A stretch of 64,000 nt of DNA from the NCBI RefSeq assembly GCF_001625305.1, contig NW_017802380.1, positions 970,271-1,034,270 of the forward strand. Reading direction: 5' to 3'. Both the position numbers and the translations under genes were made by a program. This document shows, one piece after another, positions 1 to 11,475 of the stretch. Position 1 is the stretch's first letter. The number at the start of each line of letters is the position of its first letter. The notes below the pieces were generated by a model. The model was given only the letters and a program-made list of their open reading frames with translations. It searched no databases and had not been told where the DNA came from. Source of the DNA: Branchiostoma belcheri (lineage: Eukaryota > Chordata > Leptocardii > Amphioxiformes > Branchiostomatidae).

Positions 1-553
1 GTTTAACATAGACGCCTAACAGATAAAGACTGCATTCTTTTCAATACATTTAGCTACTATTTGACAATCTTGGTGCCAGTACTAGTATTGGGTCATTAGC
101 TAGTTTCCTTCAGTAGCCAAGAACACTACGTCCATCTATCTAAATTGCCACTACAGCAGGGGAGTTGAGCCTGAGCCTGGCACCCAGGGTAACTATTTGG
201 CAGAACATTTGGAAGATACTAGGCTAAGCCTGGGTGCCATCCTCTGTAGTTTCCGCCGGCTCCCTAATGTTGCTGACTAGCGACATTAGGGAGCTGGCGG
301 AAACTATGGAGGATGGCACCCAGGCTAGGAAGATACGGGATTACCGGATGTTGTACGGGCCGACTGCTTTTTATAGTACTGTTGAAATCGTATTTGTAAG
401 GCTGCATTGATTTTAGATTGTAAGAAGTCGTCAATTTAGCCATTTTGGCTGCCACAGACTTTTAACCTGTTTGTTTATGTGTTTATGTAAATAAACCAGT
501 CATCATCATCATACATGTATGAGTTTTCTGCAGACATAGGTCTGGGTACTGAC
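1..553. other. Left edge, downstream of the last visible MEST-1 exon
   Basis: No coding exon is visible here. The terminal MEST exon, which should read towards a GHYPxxEDP-type motif as in the neighbouring paralogue, is not found and must lie left of the window. The stretch holds a hairpin element (225-327) and a lone copy of the terminal sequence shared by that element family (TGGCACCCAGGGTAA, about 178-193). Confidence 0.6.
225..327. mobile_element. Hairpin MITE ending in AGCCTGGGTGCCAT
   Basis: Two arms of about 45 nt (225-270 and 283-327) are near-perfect reverse complements around a 12-nt loop. The ends read TAAGCCTGGGTGCCATCC and GGATGGCACCCAGGCTA. A second element with the same ends but unrelated arms lies at 916-1009, and a longer relative is at 35237-35446. 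This suggests non-autonomous elements sharing one terminal recognition sequence. There is no coding capacity. Confidence 0.75.
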
Positions 554-1386
554 CTGTATCTGTCCAGAAGGACAGGAGTGTTGACGGGGTCAGCTGGACC
601 ATAGATCAGGTGCACTGGAAAGAAATAAAGTATTGTTAACCTTCAGCCTGCTAAGGTACAAATGTAGCTGTTGGGCACCAAATTTGTATTGGGTAGAGGG
701 TTAGGTAGCAGGGAGAAGGTTAAACCTTGTCCTTGGACCATATATACATGGGTTGTACATACTGTACCATCTATATAGCACCCTGTATAATTATGTACAT
801 GTACGTATACGATTTAGGGATATTTCTCGTGTAACGCAGGCTGCTAAGGTAGCTGTTTGGTGCCAAATCTGTATTGGGTAGGGGGTTAGGTAGCAGGGAG
901 AAGGTTAAGTTAACCTAGCCTGGGTACCATCCGGATTTTCGCTCCGCAACGCTCAAAAAAAGATTTTTTCGAGCGTTGCGGAGCGAAAATCCAGATGGCA
1001 CCCAGGCTAAAGTTAACCAAAGTAATGGCTCATTGTTTTCTACATTGAAGGGATTAATGCTACATTTCATGTATTCTACATGTATGCAGCATGGGTTCAC
1101 ATGTAAGTATGCTGTACTGACCTGGTATTGTGGACTGTTGCACTGCCTCCACCCACCTCTCTCTATGTGCAACTCTCTCATTCTGGTACTGGCTGATCCT
1201 ACAGAGGAGCCATACAAAATACAAGTATAAGTATCAACTAGAAAAGTAACATTTGCAAAGCAAATGCATAATGTTTACCTTCGGATATGGTCTGCTCTGT
1301 TAATTCTTACTCAAACACATTCACTGTGATTCACATACATGTATATGGTGACAGGAGTCTAAATGCCTACAATGAAATTGCCACAT

Positions 1387-1420
<34 letters not shown>

Positions 1421-4400
1421 TGTGTGTGTGTGTGTCACATTCTGTAACCCGACACCAGTTACTATGGTGACAGACGTAAACAAAAGAGGCCATTGGCCAG
1501 GTCAGAGGTTAGTGTTTGGAGAAGAAGAAATGGAGCAAAAACAATATGTTTTCCTTCGGTAAACATAATAAAAGAGACAATATGTGTACAGTACTTAGTA
1601 AAGTATTGAAGGGTGTGTCATGCAACTCCAATTTTATTTGCTCAATGGTCACTTAGCAGTTGCTGTCTAGTGGAAAGTGGACCTTATCTTATAATTACCT
1701 TATAAACAAAGGCTCCAACAAACAAACAAACAAACAAACAGACCTTCCTAGTGCCAGGTTGCCATCATTCCATCTCATCAGTGCCCAGAGATCGTTGACC
1801 TCATCAGGAGAAGGTTTGGTGTTGGGACCGTACACCTTGCCGACACTAACAGTAACAAAAATCTCTTCATTGACAGTACAAAAAAAAGATCCACATCAAC
1901 TTTCAAAAGGCCTTCTAAAACTATACCTACAGACAAACAAATGGATATAATTGGACTTACATTCATACAAGTGGATACAAATGTCACAAATGAGCTACCA
2001 TACATTCACATGGATGAATGAATGTATAAGTTATACTACTGGTTATGAGGTCTAAATTTCTTTGATATATTTAGTATACCTTTTTTGTACTCATTAAAAG
2101 TTATATATGACCATCACATGACCGCATTGCCTTTTACAATGACAACAATCATTTTTGTGTTTTACAGTTATTTGTGAGACTTTGTCTATATCATTTGCTG
2201 AGCCACAATGTATGAGCTACTGTACTAACCCTCCTCTAAAAGTGTAGAAGTTGCCCAATCTGGATAAGTAGGGTCCCAGTGAAGTTGTGAGAAGCTGAAA
2301 TTGAATGCATTTCCCCAAAATAAGTAATTCTGCAGAATCAAAATACACAAAGAATAGATTGAAAATTTCTATGCACAAGTAGCTAGATAAAATGTGTTGT
2401 TGTTATTATGTTAGACCCCTTCAAAATGATGCTTTGCTTTGTTCTTTCTAAGACCCAATAAAAAACACAATAGAGCTAACAGATCAAATTGAATGCTGAG
2501 TAGAAATAAGGATTACAAAATACATACATATTGGCCCCACTGAAAGGTGATGGTCTCAGGAAGAAAACCTGAAACAAAACATTAATTTAAAAATCTCAAT
2601 CCAATCTTGTCTCCTGGTCTCTGAATGAATTATAATGTGGATATGTCTATCTGCATGTCACATGTTTAAATACATAATCTGTACATAAAAATGTGAGCAA
2701 AAAAACAAACCCCAAGTATCAGTTTTGCATGGCTACCAGAAATCAACTAACCTTCATGAAGCAGACCAGATTCCTATTACAGTTAGTAGAACTGTTAGAT
2801 ATTCTCAACACCACCATATGTGTATTTTAACACCACAAACTATGTATGTATCATTTTGCCATACGTTGTACCTGCTACATCTGTTGCGCAATAAAGTTCT
2901 TCTTCTTCTGTCATATATCCACTGGGTTACATACAATACATATCCACTACTTTGATAAACAGTGTGTCTGAGAAATCTCTAGTCCAGCACCCTCCCAGAT
3001 AGGTTAATTATGCAGGTCCTGGAGTGCATTTTACAGGGTATGTTGAGTTGGAGGTCTTTTTGGATGCATATTTTCTGGGTGGCAGATATTTGTGACCTAG
3101 CAGAACTATAATATAGTTATGTTTTTCCAAATCACATTTTAAATGAATAACTTCCTACCACAGCTGGTTAGACTCTGTAGAAGGCTTATAGAACTGGGGG
3201 TTTGGTGGTCTTCGGCTGTTTTCTGATTGGCTCAAAAAACGGGGGTAATTCAACCAGGCCGGCTATGTTGTCTATATGCAATCAGAAAATAGCACATAAA
3301 GGCTGCTGAAGACCCTGAAGACCCCCAGTTTTGGTCATGCTATGGGGGCCAGACAGCTGGCAGTTCTCACCTCCATTCATCAGACAGACGCTCCTGATCT
3401 GCAGGTGAGCGGCGTCTTTCTCAGGCGACTTTTGGCGGTCAAGAAACCTCCTGAGGAGCTCCAGGGCTACGGTGTCTCCGTAGTCGTGTGACAAGACGTG
3501 CACCTCCTTAACTTCCAACGTCTCAAGTAACCTCTCCAGGATGGAGGCCTGCTCAAAGATGCTGTAGTTGTGGTCTAACTGGAATATGAAGTATACCATA
3601 TTAGTTAGATCTAACCGGCTAAGATGGTATGGCCACCTCCAAAAATGGGCAGTGACAAATGGCCTAGAAAGGAATGGAAAATGTAAGGGAGGACTTCCTA
3701 AACCTGAACCTACATACCCGGTATGTTAAACCAAAGGATAGAGGCAAGTGAAACGCTGCCATCAAGCAATTAAGCCACAGTATTGCTGTGCAAGCACGTC
3801 CAACCCTTGGAGGTCGGGGAACAACATATGCTAAACCAGATAGTGAGTGAGAGAGTGACTCAGTCTACTGGAGTCAAAAATACCAAATCAGCCTCTATTT
3901 TGGTAACATGGATTGTTTGTTTGTTAGTTACTTTGAGCCTTTACTTATTCATGAAAATTCAAATTAGCCAGCTACCCACTTTTTATTGAAGTCATGAGGG
4001 AAGAGGTCTGGCTCAGACAAAATATGATGTGGTGTCTTTTGTGAGACAATAGTTTGTAGAGTGAGTCTTGTCCATGTTTTGTAGATTAAGTGTTTTGTAC
4101 TTACTGGTTTGTCACTGAATCCAAAGCCCAGTAAATCTGAGGCGATGATGCGGCCAAATCTTCCCTGCAGTCCTCCCCACACCTGTAGCAAAAACAGAAA
4201 GAAGTGTCTTTTAAATTTGAACTGCTGATGCTTTAATTATTGATATTTCAACAGTTACTGCCATTTCAATTGTCCATGCTTCTGAAAAAGACTTTTCCAT
4301 AGGACAAGTGGTGTAGTAACATTACATAACCTTACATTGATCAAGGCTCTCTGATGCTCCCCTCTTCACCGAACACAGTTGGGGCATCATCACTAGAAAG

Positions 4401-5222
4401 CTTTGATTATAGTCCAGCAGCATAGCAAACAACTCCTGCACTTAGATGTGCAAAGATTAGGTGTAAGAGGTCGTTTGGTGTAATATAGCTAGCTGATGCC
4501 GCATCGCGTGCCTGCGAAGCTGGTGTATTGCGGATATACGGCCGGTTTTACTGGCTATACTGAATACAGATACTGTATAATTTCAAAGCTAACCATGGTC
4601 ATGTACAATGTATGTAATACTATGCAGTTGGTAAGAATATCTGTCCATAATTAACACACCTTTTCCCAGTCATGGCTGGAAGAAGGAAACCCATGGATGC
4701 AGAGAACAACTTCACCAGATCCTCCCTGTCCAGCCTCATCTGTAGCACAAAATAAACCATAACTTTGATGATTTTCTTACAAAATAATGATGCATACATT
4801 TTAAAGACAAATCAACATACATAATCTGCAATTACTTGCATGAGTCAATATATTAAGAGGACTAAATGTGGAACTTCAATATCAAAAAAGTGCTCCAATG
4901 CATGGGGTCAATGCCTTTATGGTCATATACCATGGCAGAATGACCTTATGGTCACACATATCTCAAGAACAAAATTAGATACTTCAAAACTACAAACCTG
5001 TAATTAAGTAGCCTTTCAGATATGATAATCAGGATCACAGTTGGTAAAATGTTACTCACCGTGGTAGAATACCTTGAACTCTCCATATGAAAAGAACATG
5101 CCAGACTGTTTCCACTTTTTCAGCTTTGGTGAGAGTGGTGGGGGAGGGGAGTTCTGGTAAGCCCAGACAAGAACCCCCACAACTACACTTATCAAAATAC
5201 CCCTCTTCCCTATGAATCCCAT
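554..5222 (-). CDS. MEST: MEST-like alpha/beta hydrolase, copy 1 (partial, 3' exon off window)
   Basis: Coding exons in transcription order: 5060-5222, 4660-4739, 4105-4182, 3371-3578, 2528-2568, 2230-2294, 1744-1845, 1122-1198, 554-614 (875 nt, about 292 codons). All junctions have GT/AG sites and compatible phases. The product starts with a hydrophobic membrane anchor (ISVVVGVLVWAY), then PPPPLSPKLKKW, an oxyanion-hole HGFP, FGRIIASDLLGFGFSDKP, and SHDYGD, whose Asp (about residue 139) is at the nucleophile position. It continues through FGPNT-type YGPNTKPSPDE and LIYGPADPVN. This is the diagnostic order of vertebrate MEST/PEG1, an ER-associated epoxide-hydrolase-like protein whose substrate is not settled. 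The start codon at 5222 aligns with that of copy 2. The final exon with the catalytic His is missing only because the window ends. Neighbour: a direct tandem paralogue upstream. Confidence 0.9.
916..1009. mobile_element. Hairpin MITE, same ends as 225-327
   Basis: Near-perfect inverted repeat: TAGCCTGGGTACCATCC plus GGATTTTCGCTCCGCAACG on the left and its reverse complement on the right, with a short A/T-rich loop. The ends match the element at 225-327 while the arms differ. It lies in a MEST-1 intron. Confidence 0.75.
1387..1435. repeat. (TG)n microsatellite
   Basis: About 49 nt of TG dinucleotides with one TA interruption, in a MEST-1 intron. The CVCVCV-rich translation across it is an artefact. 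Confidence 0.95.
3192..3331. mobile_element. Inverted-repeat element beside MEST-1 exon 4
   Basis: The left arm AACTGGGGGTTT...GTCTTCGGCTGTTTTCTGATTG is mirrored by the right arm CAATCAGAAAATAGC...AAGACCCCCAGTT. The right end lies about 40 nt from the donor side of the exon at 3371-3578, so this intron begins almost directly with a transposon-like hairpin. Confidence 0.6.
4483..4575 (+). repeat. Dispersed repeat with GCTGGTGTRTT...GGCTATAC core
   Basis: Part of a low-copy family also seen at 14050-14105, 17725-17815 (reverse) and 22790-22915. Members share GCTGGTGT, a GCCGAA/GCGGAT-like step, a GGTTATACCGGCTATAC-like core and an ATACAGATAC end. No ORF is present; its origin is unknown. Confidence 0.55.
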
Positions 5223-5982
5223 GACTGTAACACCAAATATCAAATGCAGCTGAGAAGTAAAGAGGAAACCTAGTACAAGACTTCAGCTAACCAACCACTG
5301 CTCCAAAGTGAGCAACTCTCTGCTTTCACCCTTTGTTTGTTTGACCTTTGGCAGCTAGGTTCAATGACCTAAAGGTTAATGACCTTTGTACATAATACAT
5401 GTACATGCTACACTGTGCTATTGGTGAACAGAAACAGGTCAACAATACATCCCCTGAGGGAACACAATAAATTTCTTTATTTCATTTAAGTAAAATATAA
5501 AAACCATATGAAATAGTCACCATACAAATTATATACAATTCAAATGCCCTTCAACAACTTTATATAGATTTGTAACATTAGCTATTACATACATGTATTC
5601 CAAAATTTTTGGCTCCAACAAAAACCTTCAAGTTGGTACAACGTCATCATGATTTGTTCCATGGAATATTGTTGATAGAGTAATTGGATAAACGTTTGTT
5701 CTACATGTAGTTTTATTTTTGAAGTTTTATTTTCGCTTTTTGTTGCAGTGGCCTATTACCACGAAATCACATCACTACGAATATCTGTTTTATAGTTTCA
5801 CAGTGCAACAGAATTGTTTCAACAGCAAACTTCAAAGAACATGAAACCCTCATTTTCCCTCCTACTGCAAGATTAAACCCACCGCGAAAGTAAATGTATT
5901 CATTAACAGTATATCAGCTGCTGCCCTGTCCTTGGTGCTGAAAACATTTCCACAGCAGAGGCCATTAGATTTCCTCTTCTTG
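5223..5982. other. MEST-2 3' flank and MEST-1 upstream region
   Basis: This 760-bp spacer between the tandem genes must hold the 3' UTR of copy 2 and the promoter of copy 1. A minus-strand AATAAA polyadenylation hexamer is at 5476-5481, about 500 nt after the copy 2 stop. An RE1-like site lies at 5925-5942. No TATA box could be assigned. Confidence 0.55.
5925..5942 (-). promoter_or_regulatory. RE1/NRSE-like site, exact 17-mer
   Basis: Reads TTCAGCACCAAGGACAG on the minus strand, matching the REST/NRSF RE1 core TTCAGCACCNNGGACAG. It lies 41 nt downstream of the MEST-2 stop codon and is the only copy outside an intron. Confidence 0.55.
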
Positions 5983-8900
5983 TTACGTTTCTCCTGTAGC
6001 CTGAGGCTGTGTAAGGGGAGAAACCTTCTCCAGAAAACCAAAGTAAGCCATGAGGACCGCCATGGGGTCTTCCCAGTGTGGGTAGTGGCCGATGTGCTTG
6101 TCTAGTACGGTGATAGTCGCTTTGGGAAGCAGCTCTCTAAAAGCAAGAAATGGCAGAAAAAAATGTTACGTGTGGACAAAATGATAAGGACATGCTAAGG
6201 TTTCTGCAATTTTATCATTGTAAGATTGAATCTTACATATAGGTTACCCCTTCAATTTCAGAAATGAGAATTGAAAATGAAAATAAAAAATGGTTCATTT
6301 CCTTTTCATTTTGCCATTAATGACTTAGTAACTGAATATAATACAAAAAAAGAAGCATAGAATCACCTAGGCTTGAGTAACACAGAAAATATAGGTGATT
6401 GGTTGTATATGCATGTATATCTTAAGATTGTGACAGTCATTATAAAAATGTACAACAACATCATGGATAACAGTACAGTGTAAAGTTCACCTGTATCTGT
6501 CTGCAAAGACTGGTGGATTGACAGGGTCAGCTGGACCATAGATCATGTGTACTGTAGACAAGATGGGAGTCAATTAAGTCATACAGAGCATAACAAGACT
6601 AGAATACAAATACATGTATGTATCTGTACATCTATTATAACTGCCCTTTGGAGTAGGACTAAGAGGTTGGGAGTTCGAATCCCGGCTGATGTCGCTCACC
6701 CGACATGCATGCTACTGTTTAGGGTCACAGTCCTTCGGACGGGATGTTAAGCCATGGTCCACTGTTCATTGTGGTTGTCGAAAAGAGCTAGGGGAATTTC
6801 CCCGGTACAATGAACCTGTAAATACTGTACATAGTGTCTGTCTTCTCTGTCACGACCAGTGGAAGATTAGCTCTTCAATAAGCTAAACTGGTTCGAGATC
6901 ACTTTCACACCAGCTTTGCAGGTAAGCTAGTGGCACGGTAGTAACTGGTTATATCATGCTAAACAATGTGTCACACCCAACCTTTGTACATTGTACATCT
7001 CACTGCAATCCATGTTTAAAGCTATCTATTGAAGATGCCCCTGTACTTTGTGGCAGCAAGTCCCAATGTGCAATTACATGTATCATAGTTCTAGGAAAAA
7101 TGGATATCTGATATCTCTGAACCAAAGACAGAAACTTGTGATCCATGTATCACTGAGTTTTCCCACCTGGTACAGTAGACTTCTGCAGTGCCCCCACCCA
7201 GACATCCCTGTTCTCATGTCGTTCAGCAATGTACTGGAGCAATCTAACATTAAATAAAACATTGAAATAGTCTGAACAGCAATGAGAAAATTAAAAGGCA
7301 TTTTTCTTCATCTGTAATTTTCTGTCCATGTACATGTTGTATATTGTTCTTGTTGATTTAATAAGGGCCCCTGGTTTCATGCAAAGAATAAATAAATACG
7401 GTAAGATGAACAGGCATTGTTTGTGTGTGAGTAGTATATGCATGTTGACAAATGCACATTTGTATATACTCTGTATCTTGCAATGTATTTTCCTTTATAC
7501 TTATGTCAAGACAGCATCTCTACATGTACCTTTACAACTACACTGGAGATTTAAATTTTGTATCCTGAATTCATACTCAAGTGCTTGCGTACCCAGGCAT
7601 GACAAGATATCCATCGTTCCACCGCAGGAGGACCCAAAAATCAACGAAGTCCATCGCTGCGGGCTGAGTGTTGGGGCCAAAGACCTTTCCAAAGCTGCCA
7701 AAACAGAGAAATTTTCTTTGGTTATCATTGGCAAATGGTGCAATTCTTACAAATATTTGAGAATCACAAGGTAAACTGACCCCAAAATGGAAAGCCGACC
7801 TGGACTGTTAAATTGACATGAGTTATGGATAAAGATTCTGATTTGTTTATATCTGTCTTTGTTTGTACCTGTATCTTTGATTTTATTGCATTTTGTACTG
7901 GGCCCTATTGAAAACCAATTTGTCAAAATTGAACTAGGCCACCCAGGTGTCTGAAGATTAAAGAAAAAAGAAAACAAGACGATAATATTAAGCATTTGAA
8001 AGTTATGAGGTGAACAAGATTATTTTTTTTATGGTACCAACTTAACAACGATATTCATCCTGAAACACATTTGCCAAATTTTGTAGCGGAAATAGAAGCA
8101 AGTATTCTCGTAATGGAATAATTTTTTATCTGTATCCAATTTCTAAAAATACCAACCCATTTTTGAAGATATAGTAGTTGCTCAGTCTTGTTAAAGGTGC
8201 AAGCCATGGATTCAGCATGATCTGAAATTCAGTAAAACCGTTAACTTTCAAATGTAGTACATTGTTTGATAACTTTCCAATAATCATCTTCGATAATGAA
8301 TAAATTAGTCTACATGTTAACAAAATATCCATTATGACTGAGACTGTTCATTTACTTATAAAAAGCTCATACAGTAATGTCAGGAAATTTGATAACAGAA
8401 GGTACAGAATAAGGACATGTAAAATATATAATCTTAGTTCCTTAAGTTCCTTAATTCAAAGAAACATACTTTCTGCATGAATGTTGCATGGTGGGTCTCA
8501 GGAAATACCCCTACAAAAACAGCAAGAAAGCCACGACTCAAAGCTAATAATAGTGTATTGCAAGCACACGTAACCAAGCTCACCAGGTCACTCCTACTCT
8601 TACTGGGTATGACAGTTGAGTTCATTATCTAAGTTAGATATACATGTATACATGTAGTATTAGTACATACACGTTGGGATATTCGAGGAAAGTTCGTCTC
8701 TGGAAACACACCTGGAGTTAAGAACTATGTTGTTAATCATGTCTTGCTTCTTTTAAGTTGTTTTGTTCAACTACTGAGATTCAGTTGATGTATGCGTCAT
8801 TCCCACTTCATTGAAACTTTATATAAAGTTGTCTCAAGTACAAATGTATGTGGCAGATACATTCTGGGGCTTTAAAGTTGACTAATATTCCATCTTCCAC

Positions 8901-11475
8901 TGACTTTCAAGACAAGTTTACACAGAAGTTGCAATGAACATTCCGCTCAACAGCATTACAATGCAAAAGGTATAAAATACATGCAGAAGCTTCAACCATC
9001 ATAGCTTGTTATGCAAGTGTAGGGTGGAAATTCATTTTTGATGTAGTTAAATTTTCATATAAGGGTAGGTGAGCAACTTACCTCCATTCATAAGACATAA
9101 ACTCTTGATCTTCAGGTATCGTGCACCTTTACTGGAGGACTTCTGACGATAAAGAAACCTACAGAGACAAAAAAATGCATCACAAAGCAATAAAAGACGC
9201 ACACTCTAGGACAATCCAACTAGTTCAAATTACCATAATGATTATCAGGGACATGTGAATTTGCTGTTGCTTGCTCCCACTGTTGCGATTGATATTTAAA
9301 GCAAAATTATGTTAAATCCAAAAGGCTTGTCAGGAAGAAAACATTAGGTTGGGCAATAAACCCTTAGTTTTAAACAGTACTAGAGAGTTTTATAATTGAG
9401 TAAGCAAAAGATAGACCAGATTCAGAGTGACACAGGGCTTACCCTAAGGGAAGCAGAGGCTATTGCCCTTGATAGAGCTGGCTGGAGGAACCTGACAGAG
9501 GGGAGCAAGGGGCCAGTACCAGGCCTGTGCATATAGGCAGGTAGGCAGAATCAAAAAATAATGCCTTCTACCTTCTGAGCAGTTCCTGTGCTACAGTGTC
9601 CCCCAGGTCATGTGATAAGATGTGCACTTCTTCCACTTCCAGCTTCTTCAGTAACTTCTCTGTGATGGAGGCCTGCTCCGACACTGTGTAGTTGTGGCCA
9701 TACTGGGGTTACAAATCATAGCATAGTAGTTATTAAGTTGACAGGTTGTGAGAAAGTGAAAATGATCTCAAAGCATGCAGTTCTGCTCACTGAACAGCTT
9801 ATCTTCAAATTACAGAGATGACAGACACTATGTAAACTTTTTGTATGTAGTATGTATAGGAAGGGCAGGATAGCAGGCAAGCATTCTCCCAGTATAAGAT
9901 ACACAGTTCAAAGCTTAGCTAAGTATCAGTTTGACTTAGCTAAGTAACAGTTAAGTAAGTAAGTTTTTTGGTTTATTTGTACTAACCAGGTTGTCACTGA
10001 AGCCCAGGCTGATAACAACACTGGACTAAACTACTAAGTACTAGTAAGTAAATTTGTTTGTTTGTTTGTACTTACCGGTTTGTCACTAAAGCCAAGGCCG
10101 AGCATGTCCGACGCAATGACACGACCAAACCTCCCATTCAGCCCCTCCCACACCTGAGGGGTGAAGTCAAATGGTGACATGAACAACCTGCAAGAACTGG
10201 GGCAATGGCCAAGTGATTATAGAGTGTTAGACTCGCATTCAGTATCTGGTTAGCTCAATCCCCAGCCAAGTCATACCAAAGACTTAGAAATGGTACATGC
10301 TTTCTTTGCTTAGCACTCTTGCTTGGAAAAAAATGAGAGTTGAACACATACAACTACCAGTGAACTAGGCCCCTGTTATATCCTATATCTGGTGCAGGAA
10401 GAAGTTTGACTAACAATACAAAAAGATTTAGAGGGATAGAACAAGTGTCATTGCCAAACAACAAGGACAGGTTCAAAATCAGCCTGAAAGTCCAATCAGC
10501 ACCAAGGACAGCTCCAGCAACTAGTCTCATTTGCCAATCAAATCCAAGGACAGGTTCAAAATCAGTCTGATAAGCCAATCAGCACCAAGGACAGGTCCAG
10601 AAACTAGACTCATTGGCCAATCAACTCCAAGAACAGGTTCTGAAACTGGTCCCACTGGCCAATCAGCACCAAGGACATGTACAGCCACTGTTGGTAATGT
10701 TACCTTGGCAAAGTCGTAGCTGGCAGTAGGGAAGCCGTGGACACAGAGAAGAACGTCCTGTGGTCTCCCTGTTCCATTCACATCTGAGGGAGGGATATGT
10801 AATGTTACATATACATATCAGATACATGTTGATGGGTATCAAACTTCTGGCTTTTTGTATGGATAACTACTTGTAATATTTTGTGCTACACACTAAATGT
10901 AAATTTAAGACATCTATGCAGCAACATCCCCAAGAACATTGTACTTGTACACTGTACCTGCATATCTAAATTTTACATACCTGGGGTGGGGTACCGGTGT
11001 ACTATACTAAAGGTCTCTCAAACAAGTCAAAGATAAACATACTGTGTTTTACTCTACGAGCAGAGGTTGGGCTTTGGCTTATTTTTGGCGTGTGTTTAGG
11101 CTTTTTATCAGGCTTTCTTTTTCCCACTGGTATCTTTTTTTTACAACAACCCAATGTTGGCATAAAAAGATACCAGTTACAGATACAAACTGCTTGGAGA
11201 ATATGTAACGTTTTCTGAAACCTTTCTGACACGCACCCAGGGGTCAATGACCTACCGGTCAATGAGGGACAACAATTTCTTTGGAAGTTCTAACTTCATG
11301 ACTTGCTCTCACCTTGGTAGAAAATCTTGAAGTCTCCATGTGAGAAAAATCTGCCGGTGCGTCTCCACTCCGTGAGCTCGAAGGAGAAGGGAGGGACGGG
11401 GTAGTTCAGGTAGGCCCACACCATGATGGCTGTGAACACACTCAGCAGGAACTTCGTCTTCCCGCGAAGGGCCAT
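5983..11475 (-). CDS. MEST: MEST-like alpha/beta hydrolase, copy 2 (complete, 342 aa)
   Basis: Exons in order: 11313-11475, 10704-10783, 10076-10153, 9572-9702, 9082-9158, 8470-8510, 8157-8221, 7593-7694, 7167-7243, 6491-6551, 5983-6136 (1029 nt including TAA), all phase-consistent. The length matches the roughly 335 aa of mammalian MEST. Start ATG at 11475 in a good context (AGCCATGG). Features seen: an N-terminal hydrophobic anchor (FLLSVFTAIMVWAYL), HGFPTASYDF, FGRVIASDMLGLGFSDKP, SHDLGD with the nucleophile-position Asp at about 139, the NGGVFPETH lid segment, FGPNTQPA, MIYGPADPVNPP, and a C-terminal GHYPHWEDP carrying the catalytic His. Every other exon length equals that of copy 1, but copy 1's 208-nt exon is split here into 131+77 nt by a 413-nt intron. 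The donor at 8151-8156 is a weak GTTGGT, chosen because phase demands it and copy 1 has GTTAGT at the same place. Confidence 0.92.
6640..6900 (+). mobile_element. SINE-like repeat with tRNA-type B box
   Basis: GGGAGTTCGAATCCCGGC resembles a tRNA T-arm/B box. It is followed by a body with TCCTTCGGACGGGATGTTAA, a segment typical of metazoan SINE central regions. It lies in a MEST-2 intron. Assignment to a named SINE family was not possible. Confidence 0.55.
9987..10020 (-). repeat. Relic duplicate of MEST-2 exon 3 donor edge
   Basis: On the minus strand this reads LGFSDN-like sequence followed by a GTTAGT donor. It mirrors the real exon edge 89 nt upstream at 10076 (LGFSDKP then GTAAGT). The flanking (GTTT)n-containing intron is duplicated with it. 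It is a partial tandem copy without an acceptor, so not an exon by itself. Confidence 0.6.
10190..10335 (+). mobile_element. tRNA-derived SINE, plus strand
   Basis: An A-box-like TGGCCAAGTG segment is followed by a degenerate B box (GGTTAGCTCAATCC) and the body CATACCAAAGACTTAGAAATG. Reverse-strand relatives with the same body and B-box side occur at 26370-26490 and 42695-42765, which supports a dispersed SINE family. Confidence 0.6.
10455..10685 (+). repeat. Degenerate minisatellite with RE1-like units
   Basis: About five imperfect units built on CCAATCAGCACCAAGGACAG followed by GTTCAGAAACT-like sequence, in the intron between MEST-2 exons 2 and 3. Three units (from 10495, 10577 and 10661) keep ATCAGCACCAAGGACA, one mismatch or more away from the RE1-like 17-mer seen elsewhere in the window. 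Confidence 0.65.

Noticed and set aside
1287-1562. Plus-strand frame with a CVCVCV tract
   Set aside because: It spans a (TG)n microsatellite inside a MEST intron and has no family similarity.
6650-6690. Functional tRNA gene
   Set aside because: Only a B-box/T-arm-like segment is present with no foldable acceptor or anticodon arm, so a SINE remnant is more likely.
8153-8221. Stronger-looking donor GTATTT for MEST-2 exon 7
   Set aside because: It gives phase 0, incompatible with the next exon. Copy 1 uses GTTAGT at the equivalent position, so GTTGGT at 8156 is preferred.
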